Positions 34,083 through 41,655 of a stretch of DNA of 64,000 nt are shown one piece after another. A program made the position numbers and the translations under genes. Positions within the stretch are counted from its first letter, which is position 1, and each line of letters starts with the position of its first letter. The stretch spans positions 139,363 to 203,362 of the forward strand of contig NZ_VEDF01000001.1 of assembly GCF_007677725.1 (NCBI RefSeq), given 5' to 3'. This stretch comes from Pseudomonas sp. URMO17WK12:I11. Its GTDB lineage: Bacteria; Pseudomonadota; Gammaproteobacteria; Pseudomonadales; Pseudomonadaceae. The notes beneath the pieces are model-generated. The model saw nothing but the letters and a program-made list of their open reading frames with translations, was not told the origin of the DNA and did no database searches.

Positions 34083-34883
34083 ATGCCTATGACCTCTCCA
34101 ATCATCCCCTGGATGGGTGGCAAACGCCGCCTGGCCGACCGCTTGATCCCCCTCTTTCCCCCTCATGAATGCTATGTCGAAGTCTTCGCTGGCGGTGCCG
34201 CGTTGTTCTTCATGCGCCCCCAGCCCGCCCCGGTGGAGGTGCTGAATGATCTGAACGGTGACCTGGTCACTCTTTACCGCGTTGTGCAGAACCACTTGGA
34301 GGAGTTCGTCCGCCAGTTCAAATGGGCGCTCAGCTCTCGCCAGATCTTCGAGTGGCAGAAGATGACACGCCCCGAAACCCTCACCGACATCCAGCGTGCC
34401 GCCCGTTTCTTTTACCTGCAGCAGCACGCCTTCGGCGGCAAGGTCACCGGGCAGACGTTCGGCACCGCCACTACTGGGCCGGCCATCAACCTGCTGCGCA
34501 TCGAGGAGAATCTGTCCACCGCGTGGCAGCGCCTCGCAGGCACCTACGTCGAGAACCTGCCCTGGCTCGCATGCGCCGAGCGCTATGATCGAGCTCACAC
34601 CTTCTTCTACATGGACCCGCCGTACTGGCAAACCGCCGGCTACGGCGTCGATTTCCCTTTCGACGAATACGAGCGCATGGCGGACTTCATGCGCCGGTGC
34701 AAGGGCAGGGTTATGGTTAGCATCAACGATCACCCGGACATCCGGCGCGCTTTTGAAGGTTTCCATTTTGAGTGTCTGGATATTCGTTACAGCAACACAA
34801 ACCAGCGGCAGGGCAGAGCGGAGGTGACAGGCGAGCTGGTGATCATGAACTGGCATCCTGTAGTGCTAGACCAGCTCTTCTAG
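34083..34883 (+). CDS. DNA adenine methyltransferase, D12 class
   Basis: A 266-residue N6-adenine methylase of the Dam/D12 class. SAM-binding elements are IPWMGGKRRLADRLIPLFP at the N-terminus and EVFAGGAALFF near residue 37. The catalytic DPPY lies in YMDPPYWQTAGYG near residue 178. No restriction partner is adjacent, so it is an orphan phage methylase. Its target is not readable; GATC is common in the family. The LexA-type box immediately upstream suggests induction together with the SOS response, when phage DNA would need protection. Confidence 0.9.
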   Translation: MPMTSPIIPWMGGKRRLADRLIPLFPPHECYVEVFAGGAALFFMRPQPAPVEVLNDLNGDLVTLYRVVQNHLEEFVRQFKWALSSRQIFEWQKMTRPETLTDIQRAARFFYLQQHAFGGKVTGQTFGTATTGPAINLLRIEENLSTAWQRLAGTYVENLPWLACAERYDRAHTFFYMDPPYWQTAGYGVDFPFDEYERMADFMRRCKGRVMVSINDHPDIRRAFEGFHFECLDIRYSNTNQRQGRAEVTGELVIMNWHPVVLDQLF

Positions 34884-34966
34884 CGGATTCGTCACCACCA
34901 TTGCGGCAGTGCGGGAGGTGAATTATCCGGTTTGATGAACCATCCGTTGGCAATATCCGAGTAGAG

Positions 34967-35326
34967 TTATTCGACAAAATGATAGTCATCTCGGGTACGA
35001 GGGTCGGGCGTTGCACCACTGCAGTTGTCTCCACGCATTGGGGCGTTTGCAGCGAAAAATACCAGACCTTCCGCCTCAAAAGCGTAAGCAAGTGCTTGCA
35101 TGGTGACTGGGAGCAGTTCTGCCCCGCGTTCAAGCCGTCTGATTGCGCCGGGTGAAACTCCTGAGCGAAAAGCCAGCGCCTCGACGGACCACCCAACCAT
35201 TGAGCGTGCGATCTCGCAATGTTCGCTCCCGAACTGAAGTGGTAGGCTGGCTATGAGCCACTCCATTTCTTCTGTCGTCGTGTGGGAGATGGCGGGGAAG
35301 GGGAATTGAATGATTTTCGATTTCAT
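34967..35326 (-). CDS. XRE-type HTH regulator
   Basis: A 119-residue protein. The HTH is in the second half: SMVGWSVEALAFRSGVSPGAIRRLERG (about residues 43-69), followed by ALAYAFEAEGLVFF, typical of XRE regulators that end in a short hydrophobic strand. ATG 35,326 is used; the open frame reaches 35,380 but there runs across the LexA-type box. It is convergent with the methylase gene, and both have the same SOS box. Confidence 0.7.
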   Translation of the reverse strand: MKSKIIQFPFPAISHTTTEEMEWLIASLPLQFGSEHCEIARSMVGWSVEALAFRSGVSPGAIRRLERGAELLPVTMQALAYAFEAEGLVFFAANAPMRGDNCSGATPDPRTRDDYHFVE

Positions 35327-35346
35327 GGCATCAGGCTCACTAATAG

Positions 35347-35362
35347 CTGTATGGATAAACAG
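35347..35362 (-). promoter_or_regulatory. LexA-type SOS box before the XRE gene
   Basis: CTGTATGGATAAACAG, CTGT-N8-ACAG, lies 21 bases upstream of the XRE start. The 16 bases are identical to the methylase-side box in inverted orientation, so both ends of the two-gene block would respond to the same repressor. Confidence 0.75.
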
Positions 35363-35427
35363 TACTGGATGTGAGAGCATGGATCAACCTGGAACTCTGT
35401 TTGTGATGAGCTTCACTATCGATCTTT

Positions 35428-36735
35428 GTGCTAGTCGCTCACAGAGTGTATTGGGAATTCACCAATGATGCGGCTCAAGGAAAACAAGGGCTTGACTTTA
35501 TGCGTAATAACTTAAAATCTATAAACTCTAAGCTGCCATATTCGGACAAAATTGCGAATATTCCCTTGGCTAATCGGAATCTGATTATTACAGGGGTCAA
35601 TGGATGCGGGAAAACACAGTTTCTTGAGAGCATCTTTGAGTATCTGCAGAAGCGAGTTATGCAAAAGCAAAATACTCCGATTACTGACTTGCGTAACCTC
35701 TTGGAGTCGAATCAGCGAGCATTGCAAAGCCTAACTAAAGCTGATGCTAATTATTCTTTCTATGAAGATGCAGTGAAAAGATACAAAGCCCAATTAGTGG
35801 TTGCATTGAATCCGCCAGTTGAGTTTAGTGATCTGCAGGGCTTTGTAATTGATGTTGAAGAGCAGCGAGCTGTCCTGCTAAAGTTTGCAGCTACACGTCA
35901 AGCAAAAATACGTGAGTCTAAGGGCTCCAAAAGCACCGCGACTTTAAAGGATGAAGTGAAGACATCTGAAGCTGCTCTGCTGTTTGAAGAGTATTTGGTT
36001 TCTCAGAAGACTCTGCAGGCATATGCTGAGTCGCCTCGAATGGCTAACAATCCGACTGAGGCTGCCAATATTGCGGCGTGGTTTGATAAGCTGGAGGCAG
36101 ACCTACGAGAGTTGTTTGAGGATGATAGTCTAATTTTGCACTTTGATTACAATGTGCAAGCGTTTTACATTAGGCAGAGCGGGAAGGCTGATTACAGTTT
36201 TCAGCAGCTTTCGTCAGGCTTCTCATCAGTATTGGCTATTTATGCTGAGCTCCTAACAAAAATACAGTTGGGTGCGACTAGTGTGGCAGATGTTTATGGT
36301 ATTGTAATAGTTGATGAAATAGACGCCCATCTCCACGTCTCGTTGCAGCGGAAAATACTTGCTTTTTTGGTGAGGTCATTCCCATGTATACAGTTTATCG
36401 TTTCAACACATTCTCCATTTGTTGTGTCTTCGATAAGTGACGCAGTTATTTATGATCTCTCAACGCTTGAGTGTGTTGATGATCTTTCAATGTACTCATA
36501 TGAATCGATACTTTCGGGTCTCTTTAACACGTCGCCTGTCTCTGAGGTCTTGAAGGAAAAGATTCTAGCGCTAGGCCGCTTGCTAGAATCTCCGGATATG
36601 GATGTGGATGTTGTTGAGGGTTATGTAAAAGATATCGGCGAGCATGAGGGTGTATTGGACAGTGAGTCTGCTTTTTTTCTGAAAAAGGCTCGCGTGGTGG
36701 TTAACAAAAGCAAGAGCGGGAGTAAGGATGTTTAA
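35428..36735 (+). CDS. AAA/ABC-type ATPase, PtuA-like (Septu-type defence)
   Basis: A 435-residue SMC/RecF-like ATPase. Walker A GVNGCGKT is at residues 56-63, an ABC-like signature in SFQQLSSGFSSVLAIY, and Walker B plus H-loop in VIVDEIDAHLHVSLQRK and VSTHSPFVVSS. The middle is helical. It overlaps the HNH nuclease gene downstream by eight bases. ATPase plus HNH in this order is the composition of Septu antiphage systems (PtuA/PtuB). The listed start is GTG; ATG at 35,500, preceded by AAGGG, is a strong alternative. The gene is clearly AT-richer than the phage genes and uses rarer codons, which points to separate acquisition. Confidence 0.8.
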   Translation: MLVAHRVYWEFTNDAAQGKQGLDFMRNNLKSINSKLPYSDKIANIPLANRNLIITGVNGCGKTQFLESIFEYLQKRVMQKQNTPITDLRNLLESNQRALQSLTKADANYSFYEDAVKRYKAQLVVALNPPVEFSDLQGFVIDVEEQRAVLLKFAATRQAKIRESKGSKSTATLKDEVKTSEAALLFEEYLVSQKTLQAYAESPRMANNPTEAANIAAWFDKLEADLRELFEDDSLILHFDYNVQAFYIRQSGKADYSFQQLSSGFSSVLAIYAELLTKIQLGATSVADVYGIVIVDEIDAHLHVSLQRKILAFLVRSFPCIQFIVSTHSPFVVSSISDAVIYDLSTLECVDDLSMYSYESILSGLFNTSPVSEVLKEKILALGRLLESPDMDVDVVEGYVKDIGEHEGVLDSESAFFLKKARVVVNKSKSGSKDV

Positions 36736-37387
36736 TACTTCTCGCACCGCCCCTGCTCCCGCTTCTCTGGCTGCTCGCCAGAAATATGATAGCGCTGATG
36801 TTTATGAGGCATTATCAGAGATTTTTTTCGATAAATGCTATATTTGTGAGACTAAAGAGCCTCATGATATTAATGTAGAGCACTTCGATGCTCACATGAA
36901 GGATCTCGATAAGAAGTTCGACTGGTCTAATCTATATTTGGCCTGCAGTCGATGTAACAACATTAAAAGGGCGGAGTTCAATGACATATTGGACTGTTGT
37001 GATGGCGCTGTTGATGTGTTTAGGGCGATCAAGCATGTTCCACCCATAACGCCTTATGCAAAATCTGTTCGTTTAGTTGCGATGGTGACTGATGGCAGAA
37101 CTGTGAGAAGTTGTCAGTTGTTGGAAAAGGTTTTTAATAGTGATCACACTGCGAACAAGCGTGTGTCAGGTGCTTTTCTAAGGCGTAAAGTATTCGACCA
37201 ATACAATCTACTGCTTGATGAGATTGGCTCCTATTATGAGCCCGCTGCGACTGATGTTGATAAAGAACGGGCGTTGGAGCGTATGAAAGTTTTAATCAGG
37301 CGGTCTGCCCCGTACTCGGCCTTCATTCGGTGGTGTATTCTGGATGATGCAGAGTTGAGCGAAATGTTAGAAGGACTTATGGACTAG
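36728..37387 (+). CDS. HNH endonuclease, PtuB-like
   Basis: A 219-residue nuclease. The HNH/zinc core is CYICETKEPHDINVEHFDAH, then WSNLYLACSRCNNIKR (about residues 38-78): two C-x2-C pairs, a histidine after VE, and the asparagine of the motif. The rest is helical. Overlap with the ATPase gene indicates a joint product. In Septu, the nuclease is thought to be controlled by the ATPase and to act on nucleic acid during infection; which substrate is used here is unknown. Confidence 0.8.
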   Translation: MFNTSRTAPAPASLAARQKYDSADVYEALSEIFFDKCYICETKEPHDINVEHFDAHMKDLDKKFDWSNLYLACSRCNNIKRAEFNDILDCCDGAVDVFRAIKHVPPITPYAKSVRLVAMVTDGRTVRSCQLLEKVFNSDHTANKRVSGAFLRRKVFDQYNLLLDEIGSYYEPAATDVDKERALERMKVLIRRSAPYSAFIRWCILDDAELSEMLEGLMD

Positions 37388-37478
37388 AGGGTATTGAAGG
37401 TCTGGTCGACCTCCTAATAAGGAAGAGGTCGCGTCACTCCAATGTATCTACGCTAGATGTGTTATGTAGGGAAAACTT

Positions 37479-38255
37479 ATGAAAAACTACCAGACCTTTC
37501 TAAGCCAAGGGGCAAGCATAGCCGGTTCCGCTGTGGGCGCTGCTGTGGGTGCTCTTATAACCCCTAGCGGAACCATGGCCGGTACCGCGGTAGGTGCAGT
37601 AATTGGTGAGACATGCAAGATTGTATTAGATGATGTTGCTCAGAGGTTTTTGTCTCCAAAAGAAAGCCAGAGGGTGGCAGGTGTGGCTGCCTTAGCAATT
37701 GAAAAAATACGGGATGAGTTGCTGTGGAGGGAAAGGCGGGGTGATGCCTTCTTTACAGAATTAAACGAAGGTCCTTCTCCGGCGGAAGAAGTATTTGAGG
37801 GTGTATTGCTGGCGGCAAAAAATGAGCATGAACAACTTAAGTTATCATTTATTGCAAACTTCTACGCTAACTTGGTATTTGAGCCTTATATTGATAAAGC
37901 GGAGGCTAACTATCTGCTCGCTATTGCTGAGGGGTTAACCTATCGGCAGTTCTGTTTGCTGCAGCTCATAAATTGTATTTCAAGCTTTAAGACGAGAAGC
38001 GAACCGTGGTCAAGGCAAAATCCGATGCACCCTGAGTCACATATAATAAGTGTCGAAGCTTTGGCGCTATATCAGAAGAGTTTGGTGGGTAGATTTAGCC
38101 AGCAGGGCGAAATGGGCACGGCGAACGTGTATCATCCTGGGCTGGTAGTGCCGGCGGCGTCCATGATTACCGGGGTAGGTATTAAGCTTTGCTCGCTGTT
38201 GGGCCTTCACGCTATAGAGAAGGCTCATCTAGAGGCGCTCGCACAGGTATGGTGA
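37479..38255 (+). CDS. Glycine-zipper membrane protein, unknown (third gene of cargo block)
   Basis: A 258-residue protein. Residues about 11-48 contain tandem glycine-zipper segments (GASIAGSAVGAAVGALI and GTMAGTAVGAVIGET), typical of sequences that insert into or oligomerise in membranes. The remainder is helical; FIANFYANLVFEPYIDKAEANYLLAIAEGLTYRQFCLLQLI is faintly reminiscent of DUF4393/Abi-alpha proteins, but this is only an impression. It lies 91 bases behind the HNH gene, on the same strand and of the same low GC. It could be a separate abortive-infection gene or an added effector of the ATPase/HNH pair. Confidence 0.65.
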   Translation: MKNYQTFLSQGASIAGSAVGAAVGALITPSGTMAGTAVGAVIGETCKIVLDDVAQRFLSPKESQRVAGVAALAIEKIRDELLWRERRGDAFFTELNEGPSPAEEVFEGVLLAAKNEHEQLKLSFIANFYANLVFEPYIDKAEANYLLAIAEGLTYRQFCLLQLINCISSFKTRSEPWSRQNPMHPESHIISVEALALYQKSLVGRFSQQGEMGTANVYHPGLVVPAASMITGVGIKLCSLLGLHAIEKAHLEALAQVW

Positions 38256-38345
38256 TGCCGAGCATTACAGAATGCCGATAGTCCAGTGACTGCTTGAGAT
38301 TGCAGGCGTTCTATTTCAGATGTGATATGGATATCGAGAGTCGCG

Positions 38346-38483
38346 ATGGCTGACCAAAGCGAGAGCTCCTCCAGCGCTGCCCCGATGGCTACCAAGCTAA
38401 CAAGAGTTAGCTCAAGCGTGCTAGCCGTGTTGGGGCCAGTTCATTTGCCAGCATGCTTCTGGATGCATGCACAGATACGATAA
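38346..38483 (+). CDS. Possible small protein before terminator
   Basis: A 45-residue open frame, MADQSESSSSAAPMATKL and onward, with GAGAG upstream. It stops two bases before the terminator hairpin. It is Ser/Ala-rich with a short hydrophobic segment. It may be a remnant or chance; the remaining parts of 38,256-38,558 show no other gene. Confidence 0.25.
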   Translation: MADQSESSSSAAPMATKLTRVSSSVLAVLGPVHLPACFWMHAQIR

Positions 38484-38484
38484 G

Positions 38485-38526
38485 TCGCCCAAGTCCCTAC
38501 CTATTGGGGGTTGGGCGATTTTTTCT
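38485..38526 (+). terminator. Rho-independent terminator after cargo block
   Basis: TCGCCCAA (38,485-38,492) pairs with TTGGGCGA (38,511-38,518), followed by a T-rich run. It closes the plus-strand cargo transcript before the convergent GNAT-like gene. Confidence 0.75.
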
Positions 38527-38558
38527 ATTCCCACTGCAGTAAAACTTCTGTGTGCTGT

Positions 38559-39074
38559 TCAGCTGATCGGCAGTTGTTTTCCTGTCGCAGTATCGAATCT
38601 CGCAGTGAAGCGGACCGCAGGCCGGCCGGATGCTTCCTCATTAAGGTGATCGCGTGATCCGGTCAGGATTGAATCCGCTACTCGTTGCGATGCGATGTTT
38701 CTGATGTCGATGATGGCTTCGACATACAGCTCTCGGATACCGTTCTGGCCCGCTTGATACACCTGGTCTTTAACTACGTCTGCCAGGATTTGCTTCGCAT
38801 GGCCCTGATTGCGTAAGGCCTCAGGAACTGCGTATCCCACACTCACACAGGGGAAGCCTTTCACGTAGCCGTTCATGACGCAGCTGACGAAGGATTGGAC
38901 GGTGCTGCGGTCGGGATTGAGGCGAACGTAGGTGAGCCGAATCGTGTCGGGGGCTGGCTGATCTATGTGGCTGTAGAGGTCTTGGTGGTTTCGCACAGGT
39001 CCTAGCGACAGCTCCCTGTTATCCAGCGCTTTTTGGAAAGAAACCATTCCGATGTGGGGATCTGACATGTCCAT
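38559..39074 (-). CDS. GNAT-like acetyltransferase-fold protein
   Basis: A 171-residue protein. The central part VSVGYAVPEALRNQGHAKQILADVVKDQVYQAGQNGIRELYVEAIIDIRN is cut here only for description: the segment VPEALRNQGHAKQIL resembles the acetyl-CoA loop (Q/R-x-x-G-x-G/A) of GNAT enzymes and is followed by a beta strand. ATG 39,074 has AAGG 8 bases upstream. It is the last prophage gene before the attachment site. Substrate unknown; a host-modifying cargo function is inferred from location. Confidence 0.6.
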   Translation of the reverse strand: MDMSDPHIGMVSFQKALDNRELSLGPVRNHQDLYSHIDQPAPDTIRLTYVRLNPDRSTVQSFVSCVMNGYVKGFPCVSVGYAVPEALRNQGHAKQILADVVKDQVYQAGQNGIRELYVEAIIDIRNIASQRVADSILTGSRDHLNEEASGRPAVRFTARFDTATGKQLPIS

Positions 39075-39243
39075 GTTTCGTGCCTTAATCAGGTTGGAGG
39101 CAGCTATGTAGCACAGACTTAGTTCCCAGCACAGCGTACGCAAGGTAGGGATCAACGGGTGGCGCAAGATGGGTTGGTACAAAATTGGTACGGATTTAAG
39201 GAAGATTACCTGAGTGTCGCGAATTCATTGGTCTTGCAGGAAG

Positions 39244-39375
39244 CTATGTCCAATCCATCATCGGCGCCACGCTGAAGCGACGGGAGGGCTCAGGGCGGGT
39301 GATTGCCGCTTCGGGGCGTGATTGTGCAGTAATTTCGTTCAACGTTTTCTGTACCGATTTACGGGCGTAGGGCAT
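39244..39375 (-). pseudogene. dusA: 5' end of dusA, interrupted by the prophage
   Basis: The minus frame ends PSRRFSVAPMMDWT and then hits a stop. RFSVAPMMDWT is the conserved start of tRNA-dihydrouridine synthase A, which normally continues with DRHCR. The rest of dusA must therefore lie to the left of the prophage, beyond the window. The first ATG upstream (39,375, MPYARKSVQ) is a possible start but the true one is uncertain. dusA is a known target of a group of prophage integrases. Confidence 0.8.
39249..39279. other. Probable prophage attachment site (att) in dusA
   Basis: The region coding for RFSVAPMMDW of DusA marks the right-hand prophage-chromosome junction. DusA identity is lost after MMDWT, so crossover should lie in or just left of this segment. 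The other att copy, next to the integrase, is outside the window. Confidence 0.65.
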
Positions 39376-39762
39376 TTTTACCAAGCGCTTTGGCAGCTTG
39401 TACCCATCGAACCAGACTGGGTACCAATGTTCATCACAGCGATCGGACTGAGCATGCAGGCGGCGTGCTTCATCAGCAACGCAGCTTGGATCCGTATCAA
39501 CTGCCATAAGGCGACAGTCTACCAAGAGAGCCACAGGTTCGCCCGTAAACAGGCTGCGGCGGGGAAGATCTGGATGAGTACCGGGAGGCGGGTGGGCCGA
39601 AGGCCAGAAGCGGCTAGCTGGAGTGCGCTCGACCCAATCGGTATGATGCCGGCGGGGTCTGAGACCCCTGTAAACTGCGAGGCGCGACGCGGCGAAAGCT
39701 CCTGTCACTCGCGCCTAGATGATCAGAGTACTGGATTGCTCTGAGTGATGAATGAGGATGTT
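39376..39762. other. Region upstream of the dusA 5' end
   Basis: No convincing gene. The minus frame remains open from the dusA fragment up to 39,708 and includes a protein-like stretch (WYPVWFDGYKLPKRLVK), while the plus frame 39,322-39,744 is open too. Neither has a clear ribosome site, and I cannot identify them. It may contain the promoter and leader of dusA. Confidence 0.4.
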
Positions 39763-40005
39763 ATGAAGCCTATCGTACAAATTTCCGCAGCCATTATCCT
39801 GGCGTGTAGCGTGTCGGCCAATGCCGATGAGAAAGTACCTGCCCCGAACGAGAAAAATTGCTCAGGCAGCACCTACGAACAAATCCTGGCCAGTCTTTCG
39901 AAAGAATCTGATCGTAATGAGTTTGTTCATTACTGCGAGGGTTTTCATCAGGCCAGGAAGCACACAGAGTGGAAATTCGAGAAGAGCCCACCGGACGATT
40001 TCTGA
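39763..40005 (+). CDS. Small secreted protein
   Basis: An 80-residue protein with a signal peptide (MKPIVQISAAIILACSVSANA, cleavage after ANA) followed by a short mature part with two cysteines (NCSGSTYEQILASL, FVHYCEGF) that could form a disulfide. ATG 39,763 has GAGG at the right distance. Function unknown; probably periplasmic. Confidence 0.6.
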   Translation: MKPIVQISAAIILACSVSANADEKVPAPNEKNCSGSTYEQILASLSKESDRNEFVHYCEGFHQARKHTEWKFEKSPPDDF

Positions 40006-40341
40006 GCCCTGCTGTGAGGGAGGGGTTGGCTTGCGGACTTGAATGCAACGCGTTGTAGCGATACGCGTTGACCAATTTGCCGATTAGCGCCACCGAGAGC
40101 GCAAGACTTGTCAGCTGCAAGGTGCGTGACTAACGCACGCATGCAGATCCTGACAACGTCCTTGCGCTGGGCTGACCAGGCAACCCTCATGCAAGCGCCG
40201 TGTCCGCTCGACTGCTCCCATACCGACAACTTTTCACAGCTCGCCAACGAAATTCAGTAAAACATTCAACATTGGCTCCGCCCCTGAAAGCCGTTAAGGT
40301 GTCGCCCCCAGCAAGGATCGCTGCGACCTCAGGGAGTTTTC
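40006..40341. other. Intergenic stretch with prophage remnant
   Basis: Apart from the remnant at 40,036-40,127, no gene is visible. GGAG at 40,330-40,340 precedes the DUF2491 start. The change to typical host coding sequence occurs at about 40,340. Confidence 0.4.
40036..40127 (-). pseudogene. Decayed copy of a prophage small membrane-protein gene
   Basis: From 40,057 to 40,127 the DNA matches 3257-3327 of the prophage (57 of 71 positions by eye, no gaps). On the minus strand it still reads LTSLALSVALIGKLVNAYR, comparable with LISLALTVALIATLVKLYR of the gene at 3135-3338. The start codon region and downstream frame do not match. It is outside the dusA attachment site. Confidence 0.5.
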
Positions 40342-40941
40342 ATGTCGCTTTCCATCCCGGCCAGTGCGCCGTTCAATTTGCGCAGTGGCGCAATCTTCGC
40401 GCCTGCCCAGGCGCTGCCCGCTCAGCTCGATGGCTATTCCCAGCTGCAAGTTCCAGGCGCTGAAACCGTATGGGCGACCGGCGAAGTGGACCTCGGCCAA
40501 TCGCTGCGTCTGCTGCGTTACTACCTCGACGACGAGGACTACTGGCTGCAAGTATTGATGCAAGGCGAGCAGCCCGGCGACACGGTGCTGTTCGGCTATC
40601 ACAGCGCCCTTGCCGTGCAGGATCAGGCGCATGTGCAGGCACTGATTGGTGCCGGCTCGCAGATTGGCCTGCCGATCTGCGAGCACGATGGCTATCTGTA
40701 TTCCCGGCAATGGTGCCAGGGGCAGGGGCAGGCGGATTGGGTCGCGCTGCACGAGCAGGTGAAAAGCCCCGACGGGCGTTATGGCATTGCGCACCAGTCG
40801 ATGTTGTATGCGCGTGACACCGGGCTGCTCGAGCGTCGCGAATTCGTGCTGTATTCCCTCGAGCAGGACGAGCAAGGGGCGATGACCTTCACCACCTCGC
40901 TTGGCGTGACGCTGTTTCCTACAGATTTCCAGGTAAGCTGA
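40342..40941 (+). CDS. DUF2491 family protein (YjfK-like)
   Basis: A 199-residue cytosolic protein of the DUF2491 family; characteristic parts are PGAETVWATGEVDLGQSLRLLRYYLDDEDYWLQVLMQG cut here for length and LYARDTGLLERREFVLYSLEQDE. In enterobacteria a relative is encoded with membrane-stress genes of the yjf cluster, but its activity is unknown. It stands alone between the prophage border and the formate dehydrogenase operon. Confidence 0.75.
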   Translation: MSLSIPASAPFNLRSGAIFAPAQALPAQLDGYSQLQVPGAETVWATGEVDLGQSLRLLRYYLDDEDYWLQVLMQGEQPGDTVLFGYHSALAVQDQAHVQALIGAGSQIGLPICEHDGYLYSRQWCQGQGQADWVALHEQVKSPDGRYGIAHQSMLYARDTGLLERREFVLYSLEQDEQGAMTFTTSLGVTLFPTDFQVS

Positions 40942-41172
40942 CCGCAGGTCGGTTTCAGAATGCGCCTGGTCGTTCGCATGCAACCGAATACCCCCACAAA
41001 TGCCATGCTTGATGGATGCCCATGAGCGCCGTGCGCGCAGACGCACGCCCATCGGCAAGGAGGTGCCCGTGCCCACGACGCCGTGACGTGGCCGGTGTGC
41101 CGCAGCAGAACACGCCGGATACCTGCCCTCAACAACAATTCAGGCAGGGTCCGTGATGCCGAGGTCCGCTGT

Positions 41173-41655
41173 ATGCCTGATGAACTGCTTCACCTGCCCG
41201 TCGTCCAGAGTATCCTGGCTCGCGAGAAGGATACCCCCGGCGCGTTGCTGCCGATCCTTCATGCGATCCAGGACGCCATCGGCTTCATTCCAGAGGCCGC
41301 TGTCGCGGACATCGCCCACGCCCTGAACCTCAGCCTTGCCGAAGTGCATGGCGTGATCAGCTTCTACCATGATTTTCGCACCGCACCGCCTGCTCGCCAC
41401 ACCCTGCGCCTGTGCCGTGCCGAGTCGTGCCAGAGCCGCGGCAGCGAGGCGTTGGCCGCGCAGCTGCGCGGACACTTGGCGTTGGACGACCACGGTACCA
41501 GCGCCGACGGTGCGATCAGCCTGCGCCCGGTCTACTGCCTGGGCGCCTGCGCCTGCTCGCCGGCCCTGGAGCTGGACGGACAGGTGCATGCGCGCCTGAC
41601 CCCGGAACGCTTGCGCGCGCTGGTCTCTGGCTGCCTGGAGGGTGAAACATGCTGA
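41173..41655 (+). CDS. fdsG: NAD-dependent formate dehydrogenase, gamma subunit
   Basis: A 160-residue NuoE-like subunit holding one [2Fe-2S] cluster. Ligands are the C-x4-C in LCRAESCQS and the C-x3-C in YCLGACACSP. Other typical parts are AIQDAIGFIPEAAVADIAHALNLSLAEVHG and VISFYHDF. ATG 41,173 has GAGG 9 bases upstream; the frame is open to 41,083. It overlaps fdsB by seven bases. FdsG and FdsB form the diaphorase part that passes electrons from formate to NAD. Confidence 0.9.
   Translation: MPDELLHLPVVQSILAREKDTPGALLPILHAIQDAIGFIPEAAVADIAHALNLSLAEVHGVISFYHDFRTAPPARHTLRLCRAESCQSRGSEALAAQLRGHLALDDHGTSADGAISLRPVYCLGACACSPALELDGQVHARLTPERLRALVSGCLEGETC

Noticed and set aside
38467..38649. 60-residue ORF downstream of the cargo block
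   Set aside because: Its first half is the terminator hairpin, and its second half is antisense to the GNAT-like gene.
39322..39744. 140-residue plus-strand ORF
   Set aside because: No ribosome site or domain, and it lies opposite the dusA upstream frame.
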